The notes under the pieces are model-generated. The model saw nothing but the letters and a program-made list of their open reading frames with translations, was not told the origin of the DNA and ran no database searches. The position numbers and the translations under genes are program-made. From DASTGO01 sp035719045 (GTDB lineage: Bacteria; Actinomycetota; Actinomycetes; Actinomycetales; Kineosporiaceae), in assembly GCA_035719045.1 (NCBI GenBank), contig DASTGO010000324.1:1-14040 (forward strand): a DNA stretch of 14,040 bases, read 5' to 3'. Below are positions 1-7,173 of the stretch, piece by piece; position 1 is the stretch's first letter; the number at the start of each line of letters is the position of its first letter.

Positions 1-911
1 AGCTCCAGCTGGCCCATTCCCGGATCCTGCAGCAGGAGAAGATGGCCTCGATCGGTCAGCTGGCGACAGGGATCGCCCATGAGATCAACACCCCGACCCA
101 GTACCTCAGCGACAACCTCGGGTTCCTCGAGCACTGCTTCCCGGACCTGATCCGGACCGCCGGCGGCCCTGCGTCTCAGGGCGGGACCGCCCTGGCCGCG
201 GCGGCCCGGCGCAACGCCGACCTGGACTTCCTGGTCGAGGAGGTCCCCCGCGCGCTGGCGGAGTGCCGGACCGGGGTGCAGCGGATCGCCGGCATCGTCA
301 AGGCGATGAAGGACTTCGCCCACCGGGGCAGCGACCAGGCGGAACCGGCGGACCTGCAGCAGCTGATCCACAACGCCGTGGAGATGTCGCGCAACGAGTG
401 GAAACTGCTGGCGCGGCTGGACGTCCGGGTCGACCGCGAGGCGGCTACCCTGACCTGCCACCGGGACCGGCTCGGCCAGGTCCTGCTGAACCTGCTCGTC
501 AATGCCGCCCACGCCCTCGGGGAGGCCCGTCGGGACCCCGAGACCGGGCTGATCGTGGTGTCCGCCCGCCGTGACGGGGAGTGGGTGGAGATCAAGGTGC
601 ATGACAACGGATGCGGTATCCCGCCCGAGATCCGGCCGCGGATCTTCGAGCCGTTCTTCACCACCAAGCCGGTGGGCCGCGGGACGGGCCAGGGCCTGGC
701 GATCGTCTACGACATCGTGGTGAACGCCCACCAGGGCCAGATCCACGTGGACTCCGAGGTCGGCTCCGGCACGACCTTCACCCTGAGACTGCCGGCCGAG
801 GGGCCCGCAGGTTCCCTGCGGGAGGAGGGGCCGGGACGGTCCGCCGGCGGGGCGGGGGCGCAGGACGGCCCGCTGTTCACCGGTCCGGGGCGCCCGGTGG
901 CCGGCTCATGA
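1..911 (+). CDS. Sensor histidine kinase, C-terminal part (5' end outside window)
   Basis: The reading frame is open from base 3, so the gene begins upstream; the ATG at 42 lies inside a normal pre-H-box helix (LQQEKMASIGQLATGIAHEI) and is not the true start. Counting from that ATG, the phospho-acceptor H-box His is residue 13 (GIAHEINTPTQ). The N-box is near 140-158 (LLNLLVNAAHAL), the G1 box near 187-193 (HDNGCGI), the F box near 201-209 (IFEPFFTTK) and the G2 box near 212-220 (GRGTGQGLA). These are the HisKA and HATPase_c modules of an orthodox two-component kinase, which autophosphorylates and passes the phosphate to a response regulator. The 'NTPTQY' variant after the H-box is common in kinases with N-terminal PAS or receiver domains, but the sensing part is not visible. 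The last 35 or so residues are a low-complexity Gly/Pro/Ala tail. No response regulator follows. Family assignment is secure; the signal is unknown. Confidence 0.93.
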   Translation, partial: LQLAHSRILQQEKMASIGQLATGIAHEINTPTQYLSDNLGFLEHCFPDLIRTAGGPASQGGTALAAAARRNADLDFLVEEVPRALAECRTGVQRIAGIVKAMKDFAHRGSDQAEPADLQQLIHNAVEMSRNEWKLLARLDVRVDREAATLTCHRDRLGQVLLNLLVNAAHALGEARRDPETGLIVVSARRDGEWVEIKVHDNGCGIPPEIRPRIFEPFFTTKPVGRGTGQGLAIVYDIVVNAHQGQIHVDSEVGSGTTFTLRLPAEGPAGSLREEGPGRSAGGAGAQDGPLFTGPGRPVAGS

Positions 912-1023
912 CCGCCGGGCCCGCCGGGGCGGCGGGGGGTACGCCCAGCCGGGTGATCCGCCGGCCAGGTGATCCCTGTGCCGGTCCCGGGACCTCGACC
1001 CGCCCCGCGGCCATGATGACGGT

Positions 1024-1347
1024 GTGACCACGGTCGGGCGGGTCTCGCCGGTGGAGGTGTTGCGGGCGCAGCGGAAGGAGGCGCCCTTCCGCAAGCTGCC
1101 CGAAGGCCCACCGATGCTCACGAACGTCACCTTCACGCAGCAGGATCTGCACGCCCACCAACCGCAGCCGGTGCAGGTGCCACCGCCTGCGCCGATCTCG
1201 ATCGCCGAGCAGATCGACCTGACGATCCCGATGCGCAACAGCACGGTGTTGATCGCGATGGAGATGACCCTGTCCATCCCGCCGCCGGGAGTGACCTATC
1301 CGGCCGTCATCGCGGCCCAGGTGCGCGCCTACACCGGGCACGTCTAG
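1024..1347 (+). CDS. Small unrecognised protein, 107 aa
   Basis: I do not recognise this protein. The frame opens with a GTG at 1024 and ends in TAG at 1345-1347. Its third codon positions are almost all G or C, which favours it over the overlapping minus-strand frames, whose translations are Arg/Cys/Trp-rich and shadow-like. The N-terminal third is basic (VEVLRAQRKEAPFRKLPEG). The middle is rich in Gln, Pro and His. The C-terminal half has alternating hydrophobic residues (ISIAEQIDLTIPM, STVLIAMEMTLSIP) that could form beta strands. There is no signal peptide or membrane segment. The start is uncertain: GTG 1024 has no convincing ribosome binding site, while the in-frame ATG at 1114 has GAAGG seven bases upstream and would give 77 residues. 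It sits 112 bases after the kinase gene and converges with the DUF2252 gene. Confidence 0.5.
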   Translation: MTTVGRVSPVEVLRAQRKEAPFRKLPEGPPMLTNVTFTQQDLHAHQPQPVQVPPPAPISIAEQIDLTIPMRNSTVLIAMEMTLSIPPPGVTYPAVIAAQVRAYTGHV

Positions 1348-1351
1348 ACAC

Positions 1352-1384
1352 GTCGAGGGCCTGTGTCGGTCGAGGGCCTGTGTC
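1352..1384. repeat. Two direct copies of a 16-bp sequence between convergent genes
   Basis: The sequence GTCGAGGGCCTGTGTC occurs at 1352-1367 and again at 1369-1384, separated by one G. The second copy runs into the stop codon (complement of 1383-1385) of the minus-strand DUF2252 gene. GACAC at 1347-1351 can also pair with GTGTC at 1363-1367 across an 11-base loop, which might act as a weak bidirectional terminator, but no T-run follows. The repeat is exact; any function is inference. Confidence 0.6.
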
Positions 1385-2519
1385 AGGAGTGCCGGCGCCA
1401 GCCGTCCCAGTCGTTCCCGACGGCATGGTGCATCCGGCGGACGGCGCCGTCGAGCCAGGCGCGGGTGGTCCCGTCGGCGAGCCCGGCGAGCACGGCGGGA
1501 TCGCCGCCGGTGCGCAGGTGCACCGAGGCGGTCTCCGCGCCCATCCGGCGGACGAGTTCCTCGGCGTCGGCCAACTGCCGTAGCCGGGACAGCTCGATCC
1601 GGTCGCACCACGGGGCGAGCCGTCGCAGTACCCAGCCGCCGTCGACCACATGCTGGGGGTCCCGGGACCCGCCCGCGGCCGCGAGGATCAGCGGTCCGGA
1701 CAACGGCGCCGACTCCGGGGACGGTCCGTCACCGGGATCCGGGGCAGGACCCGGCCCGGGCCACCGGGAGGCGGGAGGTGGCAGCGCCTTCGCCTCCCGT
1801 GCCACCGGCGCCCCGCCCACCTCGGCCACGGCGACGATCCGCAGCCGGTCCCGGCTGCCCATCCCGGCCGTGCGGGACAGGTACCGTACGGGGCCGGCGT
1901 CGGCGGGGAACAGCGGCACCAGGCGGGCCACCGCGGCCGGGTCCGGTGCCGCGGCGACGGGATGCGCCAGCAGCCGGGTCCACCACGCCGCCGGATCCGG
2001 GGACGGCAGCAGGGACGACAGTGCCGGGGGATCGGGCCGGTCCAGCACGGTGGGCGGCCCGGCCCGGTGCAGGCCCTCGAGGTACCCGTCGAGCACCAAC
2101 GCCAGCACGTCGCCGCGGGCCAGGGCGAGCCGCCGATGGGTCCGCGCCAGCAGGACGCTGACCGCCAGCCGGAGCAGGTCGACGACGGCGGGCAGCCGAT
2201 CGGCCTCGTCGAGGTCGTTGATGCCCCAGACGGTGCGGCCCTCGCCGTCCCGCCAGGTGCCGAAGTTCTCCACGTGCAGGTCCCCGACCGCGTGGACGAC
2301 GGGTCCGGGTGGGGGGTCGGGCAGCTCCCGCAGCCGGTGCAGCCACAGCGGATAGGTGCCCCGGAAGAAGCCGAAGGGGTCCTCGGACAGCAGCCTGTGC
2401 TTGTCGGTGCGGGCCTGCGGGACGGTCGGGACCAGCCCGTCGACCCAGGCCTCGTACGCCTGCAAGAGGGTGACCGGGTCGCGGGCCTCCCGGCCGGGGT
2501 CGTCGCCATGGTGCGGCAC
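1383..2519 (-). CDS. DUF2252 family protein (kinase-like fold)
   Basis: The protein carries the DUF2252 signature. From a GTG start at 2519, residues 39-60 read DKHRLLSEDPFGFFRGTYPL and following. GDLHVENFGTW is at about 79-89 and NDLDEADRLP at about 101-110. The second and third motifs resemble the catalytic loop (GDLHxxN) and metal-binding Asp (DFD-type) of aminoglycoside/choline phosphotransferase folds, so an ATP-dependent phosphotransfer is plausible, but no substrate is known for the family. The length (378 aa) fits its shorter branch. A frame without stops continues upstream to 3413, but it runs through the promoter region and across the DUF1638 gene on the other strand, and conserved residues begin only near the chosen start. 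GTG 2519 is a best guess: it lacks a clear ribosome binding site, and further GTG codons lie upstream. It is transcribed divergently from the methyltransferase operon. Confidence 0.85.
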   Translation of the reverse strand: MPHHGDDPGREARDPVTLLQAYEAWVDGLVPTVPQARTDKHRLLSEDPFGFFRGTYPLWLHRLRELPDPPPGPVVHAVGDLHVENFGTWRDGEGRTVWGINDLDEADRLPAVVDLLRLAVSVLLARTHRRLALARGDVLALVLDGYLEGLHRAGPPTVLDRPDPPALSSLLPSPDPAAWWTRLLAHPVAAAPDPAAVARLVPLFPADAGPVRYLSRTAGMGSRDRLRIVAVAEVGGAPVAREAKALPPPASRWPGPGPAPDPGDGPSPESAPLSGPLILAAAGGSRDPQHVVDGGWVLRRLAPWCDRIELSRLRQLADAEELVRRMGAETASVHLRTGGDPAVLAGLADGTTRAWLDGAVRRMHHAVGNDWDGWRRHS

Positions 2520-2843
2520 AACGGCACGGTAGCGGCCCGGATCCGCCCGCCACGGGTGGCGCGGCGGGCGATTTCCCGAGGGCGGGCCGGACTTGCGGTC
2601 CGGCGGGGTCTCCACCGCCCGTCCGGCGGGGTCCGCCACTGCCGGCGGGACCTTGGCCCCTTGCTGCCAGATGCTGATCGCGCAGCAGCTCCAAGATCCT
2701 TCCGCCTGGCGGAAGCCGCCTTCTCGGGGTGGTCGGTCACGGGTGACATTCGGCGTGACGTACGACACCTCACCGCCGAGGGACGCCGGTCCACCCCAGG
2801 ACCCCTTCGGCCGTGGGCCCAGCGGGAAGGGCAGGTGAGCGGG
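2520..2843. promoter_or_regulatory. Divergent intergenic region upstream of methyltransferase operon
   Basis: These 324 bases separate the DUF2252 gene (-) from the six-gene corrinoid operon (+) and must hold the operon promoter. Visible structure includes a perfect inverted repeat at 2699-2715 (CTTCCGCC-T-GGCGGAAG), a 12-bp palindrome GTCAC-GG-GTGAC at 2736-2747, and a further GTGAC at 2755-2759, exactly 12 bases after the second arm. I could not place confident -35/-10 boxes. I looked for a B12-box and the core of a cobalamin riboswitch and did not see one. Part of the region may instead encode the N-terminus of the DUF2252 protein if its true start lies upstream. Confidence 0.45.
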
Positions 2844-3656
2844 ATGACCGAGGCGACCGGGACGACGGACGGTGCCGGGACGACGGACGGTGCCGGGACG
2901 ACGGATGGTGCCGGGACGGCCGGGGAGACGGCGGTGGCCGGGACGGCAGGCACTGCCGCGGCGCCGGGTCCGGTCCGCCGGGCCAGGGTGATCGCCTGCG
3001 CCACGGTGATCGAGGAGCTGCGCCCCCTGCTGCCCCCGCAGATCGATCCCGTGGTCCTCGACTTCGGGCTGCACACCCGCCCGGCCGCCCTGCGCGCCGC
3101 CCTGCAGGAGGCGGTCGACGCCGCGACCGACGTCGACGTCGTGCTGCTCGGCTACGGGATGTGCTCCCGGGCCGTGATCGGGGTACGGGCCGGGAGCGCC
3201 ACGCTGGTGATGCCCCGGGTGCACGACTGCATCGCGATCTTCCTCGGCTCGCACGGTGCGTACACCGACCAGGTCCGGCGCGAGCCCGGCACCTACTACC
3301 TGACGAAGGGCTGGATCGCCGTCGGGGACAGCCCGTTCGAGCAGGTCCGGCGGCTGTCCCAGCGGCACGGCGAGGCCCGGGCGCGGCGGATGGTCGGGCT
3401 CATGCTGCGGCACTACACCCGGCTGGCGTTCATCCGGACCGGTTCCTACCGCGAGGAGGAGTTCGCCGACTACGCCCGCCGCGCCGCCGAGGAGTTCGGG
3501 CTGCGGTTCGAGGAGATCGACGGCGCGCCGGACCTGATCCGCAAGCTCGTCGACGGTCCCTGGGACGACGAGGTGGTGGTGGTCCGGCCGGGTGAGGTGG
3601 TCACCGCGCAGATGTTCGCCCAGCCCGTCCCGGCCCAGACCCGCAGGCCCGCGTGA
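2844..3656 (+). CDS. DUF1638 family protein, first gene of corrinoid methyltransferase operon
   Basis: The conserved region (residues about 48-255) has the DUF1638 pattern: IACATVIEEL with C52, LGYGMCSRAV with C107, PRVHDCIAIFLGS with H127-D128-C129, and GTYYLTKGW at 149-157. Conserved His, Asp and Cys residues suggest metal or cofactor binding, but I know of no proven biochemical role. From family knowledge, these proteins are often encoded beside corrinoid methyltransferases, as here. The first 40 or so residues are a low-complexity Thr/Gly/Ala extension made by an 18-bp tandem repeat and are unlikely to belong to the fold. ATG 2844 is preceded by AGGTGA (2833-2838), a good match to the anti-Shine-Dalgarno sequence; GTG at 2835 is an in-frame alternative. 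The stop overlaps the next gene by four bases (GTGA), indicating translational coupling. Confidence 0.85.
   Translation: MTEATGTTDGAGTTDGAGTTDGAGTAGETAVAGTAGTAAAPGPVRRARVIACATVIEELRPLLPPQIDPVVLDFGLHTRPAALRAALQEAVDAATDVDVVLLGYGMCSRAVIGVRAGSATLVMPRVHDCIAIFLGSHGAYTDQVRREPGTYYLTKGWIAVGDSPFEQVRRLSQRHGEARARRMVGLMLRHYTRLAFIRTGSYREEEFADYARRAAEEFGLRFEEIDGAPDLIRKLVDGPWDDEVVVVRPGEVVTAQMFAQPVPAQTRRPA
2860..2917 (+). repeat. 18-bp tandem repeat, about three copies, coding
   Basis: A unit close to GGGACGACGGACGGTGCC is repeated about three times near the start of the DUF1638 gene; the third copy has one change (GACGGATGG). Because 18 is a multiple of three it keeps the frame and encodes repeated TTDGAG. 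A degenerate Gly-Thr-Ala stretch follows. Such in-frame repeats can vary in copy number by slippage. Confidence 0.85.
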
Positions 3657-5650
3657 GCGCGGAAACCGTTGCGCCGGAAGGCGCCGAGCCCCGGAGCTGC
3701 CGGGTCGACCTGCAGCCGGTCGGCAAGCGGGCCGAGGTGCCGGCCGGGTCCACGGTGATGGACGCCGCGCGCCGGGCCGGGGTCGGGATCACCTCCGTCT
3801 GCGGCGGCCAGGGAACCTGCGGGCGCTGCCGGGTCGTGGTCACCGCCGGGCCGCTCGGGGAGCCGGTGGACGCCGACCTGCGCGCCTTCACCCGGGTCGA
3901 GCTGGACGCCGGGCACCGGCTGGCCTGCCGCACCCCCGTCACCGCCGACCTGACCGTCGCCCTGCCCCGGGCCAGCCTGCTGGGGGATCAGCGGCTGCAG
4001 CTGGGCGCCGGCGGGACCGGGGAGGGGGAGGCCGCGCCCGCGCCCGCGATCCGCGTGCTGCGAGCCCTGATGGACCCGCCGTCCCTGACCGACCAGCGCG
4101 GGGACCTGGACCGGCTCGGCGCGGCCCTGCGCACGGCGCACGGCGTGCACGCGGTGCAGGCGGGCCCGGCCGTGATCGGGCAGCTGTCCCGGACCGCGCG
4201 CGACTGCGGGTGGGATGTGGTGGCGCTGCTGCACGGTCGGGAACTGGTCGGGGTGCTGGAGCCCGGGCGCACCGTGGCGGGGATGGCCGTCGACCTCGGG
4301 ACCACCAAGGTCGCCGGCTACCTCATCGACCTGACGACGGGTGCGGAGCTGGCCGCCGGCGGGGTGGCCAACCCGCAGATCCCCTACGGGGAGGACGTGG
4401 TCAGCCGGCTCGCCCATGCCGGGCGGGCCCAGGACGGCGCGCAGGTGCTGGCCGAGGCGGTCCGCCGTGGCCTGGACGAGCTCGCCGGGGAGCTGGCCGG
4501 GCAGGCCGGGCTGGCGCGGGAGCAGATCGCCGAGGTGGTCGTGGTGGCCAACACCGCCATGCACCACCTGCTGTTCGGCCTGCCCACCCGGCAGCTGGCC
4601 GCCTCCCCGTTCGTGGCGGCCACCTCGGCGGCGCTGCAGTTGCGCGCGCAGGAGCTGGGCATCCGGATCGCCCCGGGCGGGCTGGTGCACAGTCCACCGA
4701 TCGTCGGCGGCTTCGTCGGGGCCGACGCCGTCGCGATGGTGCTGGCCTGCGAGCTGGACGAGTCCGCCGGGGTCGCCCTCGGGGTCGACATCGGCACCAA
4801 CACCGAGATCGTGCTGCGGCACCCCCGCCGTGCGGGGCTGACCGCCACCTCCTGCGCCTCCGGCCCGGCCTTCGAGGGGGCGCACATCCGGGACGGGATG
4901 CGGGCGGCGGACGGCGCGATCGAGGCGGTCCGGATCGGCCCCGACGGCCGGGTGGCGCTCACCGTGATCGGCGGCGGCGCCCCGGTCGGGATCTGCGGCT
5001 CGGGCATCGTCGACGCGATCGCCGAGCTGCGCCGGGTCGGGGCGCTGAACGGGCGGGGGCGCTTCGTCCCCGACAGGCCCGGGGTCGGCATCGGGCGGGA
5101 CGGGCTGCAGTTCGTGCTGGCGGCGGCCGAGGGGAGCGCGACCGGCCAGGACATCGCCGTGACCCAGGCGGACGTCAACGAGATCCAGCTCGCCAAGGGT
5201 GCGGTGCAGGCGGCGATCACGGCACTGCTGGACGCCACCGGCACCGATCCGGCCGAGGTGGACGAGATGCTCATCGCCGGAGCCTTCGGCTCCTACCTGA
5301 ACCTGGACAGCGCGCTCGACGTGGGCCTGCTGCCGCGCCTGCCGAACGCCGTCTACCGGCAGGTCGGCAATGCCGCGGGTGCCGGTGCCCGGGCGGTGCT
5401 GCGCTCGACCGTCCAGCGGGCCCGGGCCCGGCGGATCGCGGTGGACACCGGCTACCTGGAACTCACCACGCTGCCGGGGTTCCAGGCGCGGTTCGCCAGG
5501 GCGATGGGCCTGCCGGCACCGCTCGCCCCGGATCCGGCACCGCCCGCCCCCGGCGTGAACGACCCCACCGCCGCGACCGCGGCGGAGCCGGCCCCGGCCA
5601 CCTCCGAGCCGCCCGGCCACGTCCCGTCCCTGCCCTCGCAAGGAGCCTGA
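3653..5650 (+). CDS. Reductive activator of corrinoid proteins (2Fe-2S + ASKHA domains; RACo/RamA-like)
   Basis: The N-terminus is a plant-type 2Fe-2S ferredoxin domain with C50, C56, C59 and C92 (SVCGGQGTCGRC ... LACRTP). A linker of about 100 residues follows, then an ASKHA ATPase domain of the DUF4445 type. Its phosphate-binding motifs are GMAVDLGTTKVAGY (about 209-222), ALGVDIGTNTEIVL (about 376-389), ATSCASGPAFEG, ICGSGIVDAI and MLIAGAFGSYLNLDSA. Members of this family (RACo of acetogens, RamA of methylamine methanogens) use ATP and a low-potential electron to return adventitiously oxidised Co(II) corrinoid to active Co(I). The 665-aa length is close to RACo. RamA has a different, C-terminal iron-sulfur module, so this protein is RACo-like in layout. 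The GTG start overlaps the upstream stop (GTGA) with no clear ribosome binding site of its own. The likely partner is the corrinoid protein at 6538-7173. The last 50 or so residues are a Pro/Ala-rich tail of no evident function. Confidence 0.93.
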   Translation: MSAETVAPEGAEPRSCRVDLQPVGKRAEVPAGSTVMDAARRAGVGITSVCGGQGTCGRCRVVVTAGPLGEPVDADLRAFTRVELDAGHRLACRTPVTADLTVALPRASLLGDQRLQLGAGGTGEGEAAPAPAIRVLRALMDPPSLTDQRGDLDRLGAALRTAHGVHAVQAGPAVIGQLSRTARDCGWDVVALLHGRELVGVLEPGRTVAGMAVDLGTTKVAGYLIDLTTGAELAAGGVANPQIPYGEDVVSRLAHAGRAQDGAQVLAEAVRRGLDELAGELAGQAGLAREQIAEVVVVANTAMHHLLFGLPTRQLAASPFVAATSAALQLRAQELGIRIAPGGLVHSPPIVGGFVGADAVAMVLACELDESAGVALGVDIGTNTEIVLRHPRRAGLTATSCASGPAFEGAHIRDGMRAADGAIEAVRIGPDGRVALTVIGGGAPVGICGSGIVDAIAELRRVGALNGRGRFVPDRPGVGIGRDGLQFVLAAAEGSATGQDIAVTQADVNEIQLAKGAVQAAITALLDATGTDPAEVDEMLIAGAFGSYLNLDSALDVGLLPRLPNAVYRQVGNAAGAGARAVLRSTVQRARARRIAVDTGYLELTTLPGFQARFARAMGLPAPLAPDPAPPAPGVNDPTAATAAEPAPATSEPPGHVPSLPSQGA

Positions 5651-5651
5651 G

Positions 5652-6491
5652 ATGTTCGAAGTGATCGGCGAGAAGATCAACGGGACCCGCAAGACCGTGG
5701 GAACCGCCGTGGTGGAACGTGATGCCGAGCTGATCCGCTCGCTGGCGGTCCGGCAGGCCGAGGCCGGTGCGAGCTGGATCGACGTCAACGCCGGAACCCG
5801 TTCCGACCGGGAGCCGGACGACCTGATCTGGCTGGTGGAGACCGTGCAGGCGGTCACCGAGGTCCCGCTGTGCCTGGACAGCGCGAATCCGGAGGCGTTG
5901 AAGGCCGCGATCGGGGTGACCGCGCGGACCCCGCTGCTGAACTCGATCAGCGGCGAGGCCTGGCGCCTGGAGTCGGTGCTGCCGCTGGCCGCCCAGCACG
6001 GCTGCCCGGTGATCGCCCTGGCCCTGGACGCCGACGGGATCCCCACCGGCAAGGACGGCCGGCTGGCGGTGATCAGCCGGCTGATCGAGGCCACCCGGGA
6101 GGCCGGCCTGCCGGACAGCGGCGTCTACGTCGACCCCCTGGTGATGACCATCTCCACCGACATCACCAGCGCCCTGACCGCCCTGGACACCATCCGGGCG
6201 ATCCGGGAGCTGTTCCCGCAGGTGCACATCACCTCGGGCCTGTCGAACATCTCCTTCGGACTGCCCGCCCGGCAGACGGTCAACCGCGCCTTCCTCACCC
6301 TGGCGATGGCCGCCGGGCAGGACAGCGCCATCCTCGACCCGCTGGACCGGGAACTGCGCGCCGCCATGATCGCCACCGAACTGCTGCTCGGCCGGGACCG
6401 GCACTGCCGCGGCTACACCAAGGCGTACCGGGCGGGCCTGCTGGGCGGTGCCCCCGCCGCAGCCCCCGCGCCGGCCACCGCAACCGCCTGA
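5652..6491 (+). CDS. Methyltetrahydrofolate:corrinoid methyltransferase (MT2; MtrH/AcsE/CmuB-type)
   Basis: This is a pterin-binding TIM barrel (DHPS-like) enzyme that transfers methyl between a corrinoid protein and tetrahydrofolate. The family motifs are present: GEKING with E7 and N10, DVNAGTR with D44 and N46, CLDS with D75, LLNSISGE with N97, VDPLV with D160, and GLSNISFGLP with N199. D75, N97, D160 and N199 fall at the same positions that I recall for the pterin-contacting residues of the Moorella AcsE enzyme, strong evidence for methyl-H4folate chemistry rather than folate biosynthesis. The length (279 aa) is normal; the last 15 residues are an Ala/Pro tail. AAGGAG at 5640-5645 lies six bases before the ATG, and only one base separates it from the upstream stop. 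In this operon it probably works in the direction methyl-corrinoid to methyl-H4folate. Confidence 0.93.
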   Translation: MFEVIGEKINGTRKTVGTAVVERDAELIRSLAVRQAEAGASWIDVNAGTRSDREPDDLIWLVETVQAVTEVPLCLDSANPEALKAAIGVTARTPLLNSISGEAWRLESVLPLAAQHGCPVIALALDADGIPTGKDGRLAVISRLIEATREAGLPDSGVYVDPLVMTISTDITSALTALDTIRAIRELFPQVHITSGLSNISFGLPARQTVNRAFLTLAMAAGQDSAILDPLDRELRAAMIATELLLGRDRHCRGYTKAYRAGLLGGAPAAAPAPATATA

Positions 6492-6537
6492 GCCACAACG
6501 TCTTTCGCGCATTCGCCCGCACCCGAGGAGGAGTTCC
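6492..6537 (+). promoter_or_regulatory. Intercistronic gap with strong ribosome binding site for the corrinoid protein
   Basis: This is the only sizeable gap (46 bases) in the six-gene run. It ends with GAGGAGGAG (6525-6533) four bases before the ATG at 6538, the strongest Shine-Dalgarno sequence in the operon. This fits a need for more corrinoid carrier protein than of the catalytic subunits. I saw no convincing promoter or hairpin within it. Confidence 0.6.
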
Positions 6538-7173
6538 ATGACGGCAGAACTGGTCGACGCCATCGCCGAGATGCGCGACGACGAGGCCGTACCGCTGGCC
6601 GAGAAGCTGCTGGAGACCGGCACCCGGCCGATCGACATCCTCGGCGCCTGCCGGGAGGCGATGGCGATCGTGGGCCGGCGGTTCGAGGAGGGCGAGTACT
6701 TCGTGCCCGAGCTCATCCTCGCCGGGGAGATGCTGCGCGAGATCAGCGAGCTGGTCAAACCGCTGCTGGCCGCCTCCAGTGACGTCGCCAAGCACGGCCG
6801 GATCGTGCTCGGCACCGTGGCCGGGGACATCCACGACATCGGCAAGGACATCGTCTACTTCATGCTCGACGTCAACGGGTTCGAGGTGCACGACCTCGGG
6901 GTCGACGTCCCGGTGGACACCTTCGTGGAGAAGGTGCGCGAGCTGCAGCCGCAGGTGCTCGCGCTGTCCGGCTTCCTCACCCTGTCCTACGACGCGATGA
7001 AGGAGACGGTCGAGGCCCTGGTGCAGGCCGGGATCCGGGACACCGTCAAGGTGATGATCGGCGGCGGCACGGTGGACGAGCAGGTCCGCGAGTACGCCGG
7101 GGCGGACGCCTTCGGCAGTGACGCGATGGCCGCGGTGACGCTGGCCAGGCAGTGGATCGGGGTGGCGGCCTGA
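6538..7173 (+). CDS. Corrinoid (methylcobalamin-binding) protein, MtbC/MtmC-like methyl carrier
   Basis: The 211-residue protein has the two-domain layout of methyltransferase corrinoid proteins. Residues 1-85 form a B12-binding cap/helical domain (ILGACREAMAIVGRRFEEGEYFVPELILAGE). Residues 88-211 are a Rossmann-like cobalamin domain. The base-off/His-on signature is complete: D97-I-H99-D-I-G102, with H99 as the predicted lower cobalt ligand, followed by SGFLTLS (144-150) and the GGG loop at 175-177. It should carry the methyl group between the UroD-family enzyme downstream and the MtrH/AcsE-like enzyme upstream. The frame is open further upstream, but the strong ribosome binding site fixes ATG 6538. 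Its TGA stop shares one base with the ATG of the next gene (TGATG), so the two are translationally coupled. Confidence 0.95.
   Translation: MTAELVDAIAEMRDDEAVPLAEKLLETGTRPIDILGACREAMAIVGRRFEEGEYFVPELILAGEMLREISELVKPLLAASSDVAKHGRIVLGTVAGDIHDIGKDIVYFMLDVNGFEVHDLGVDVPVDTFVEKVRELQPQVLALSGFLTLSYDAMKETVEALVQAGIRDTVKVMIGGGTVDEQVREYAGADAFGSDAMAAVTLARQWIGVAA

Noticed and set aside
908..1027. 39-codon frame starting in an ATGA overlap with the kinase stop
   Set aside because: It is Pro/Gly/Ala-rich, has no ribosome binding site or recognisable motif, and is not a response regulator. The overlap alone is too weak.
2520..2843. Cobalamin riboswitch ahead of the corrinoid operon
   Set aside because: I looked for the conserved B12-box and the core helices and did not find them. 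A covariance-model search would settle it.
2520..3413. Upstream extension of the DUF2252 frame to 3413
   Set aside because: It runs antisense through the conserved DUF1638 gene and the intergenic region, with no family similarity before the chosen start.
3470..6094. 874-aa minus-strand open frame opposite the activase and MT2 genes
   Set aside because: Its translation is low-complexity and Gly/Arg/His-rich with no family motifs. It mirrors the high-GC codon bias of the strongly supported plus-strand genes.
5652..6491. Calling the gene folP (dihydropteroate synthase)
   Set aside because: The D75/N97/D160/N199 set and the GLSNISFGLP motif are those of methyl-H4folate:corrinoid methyltransferases, and the neighbours are corrinoid proteins rather than folate synthesis genes.
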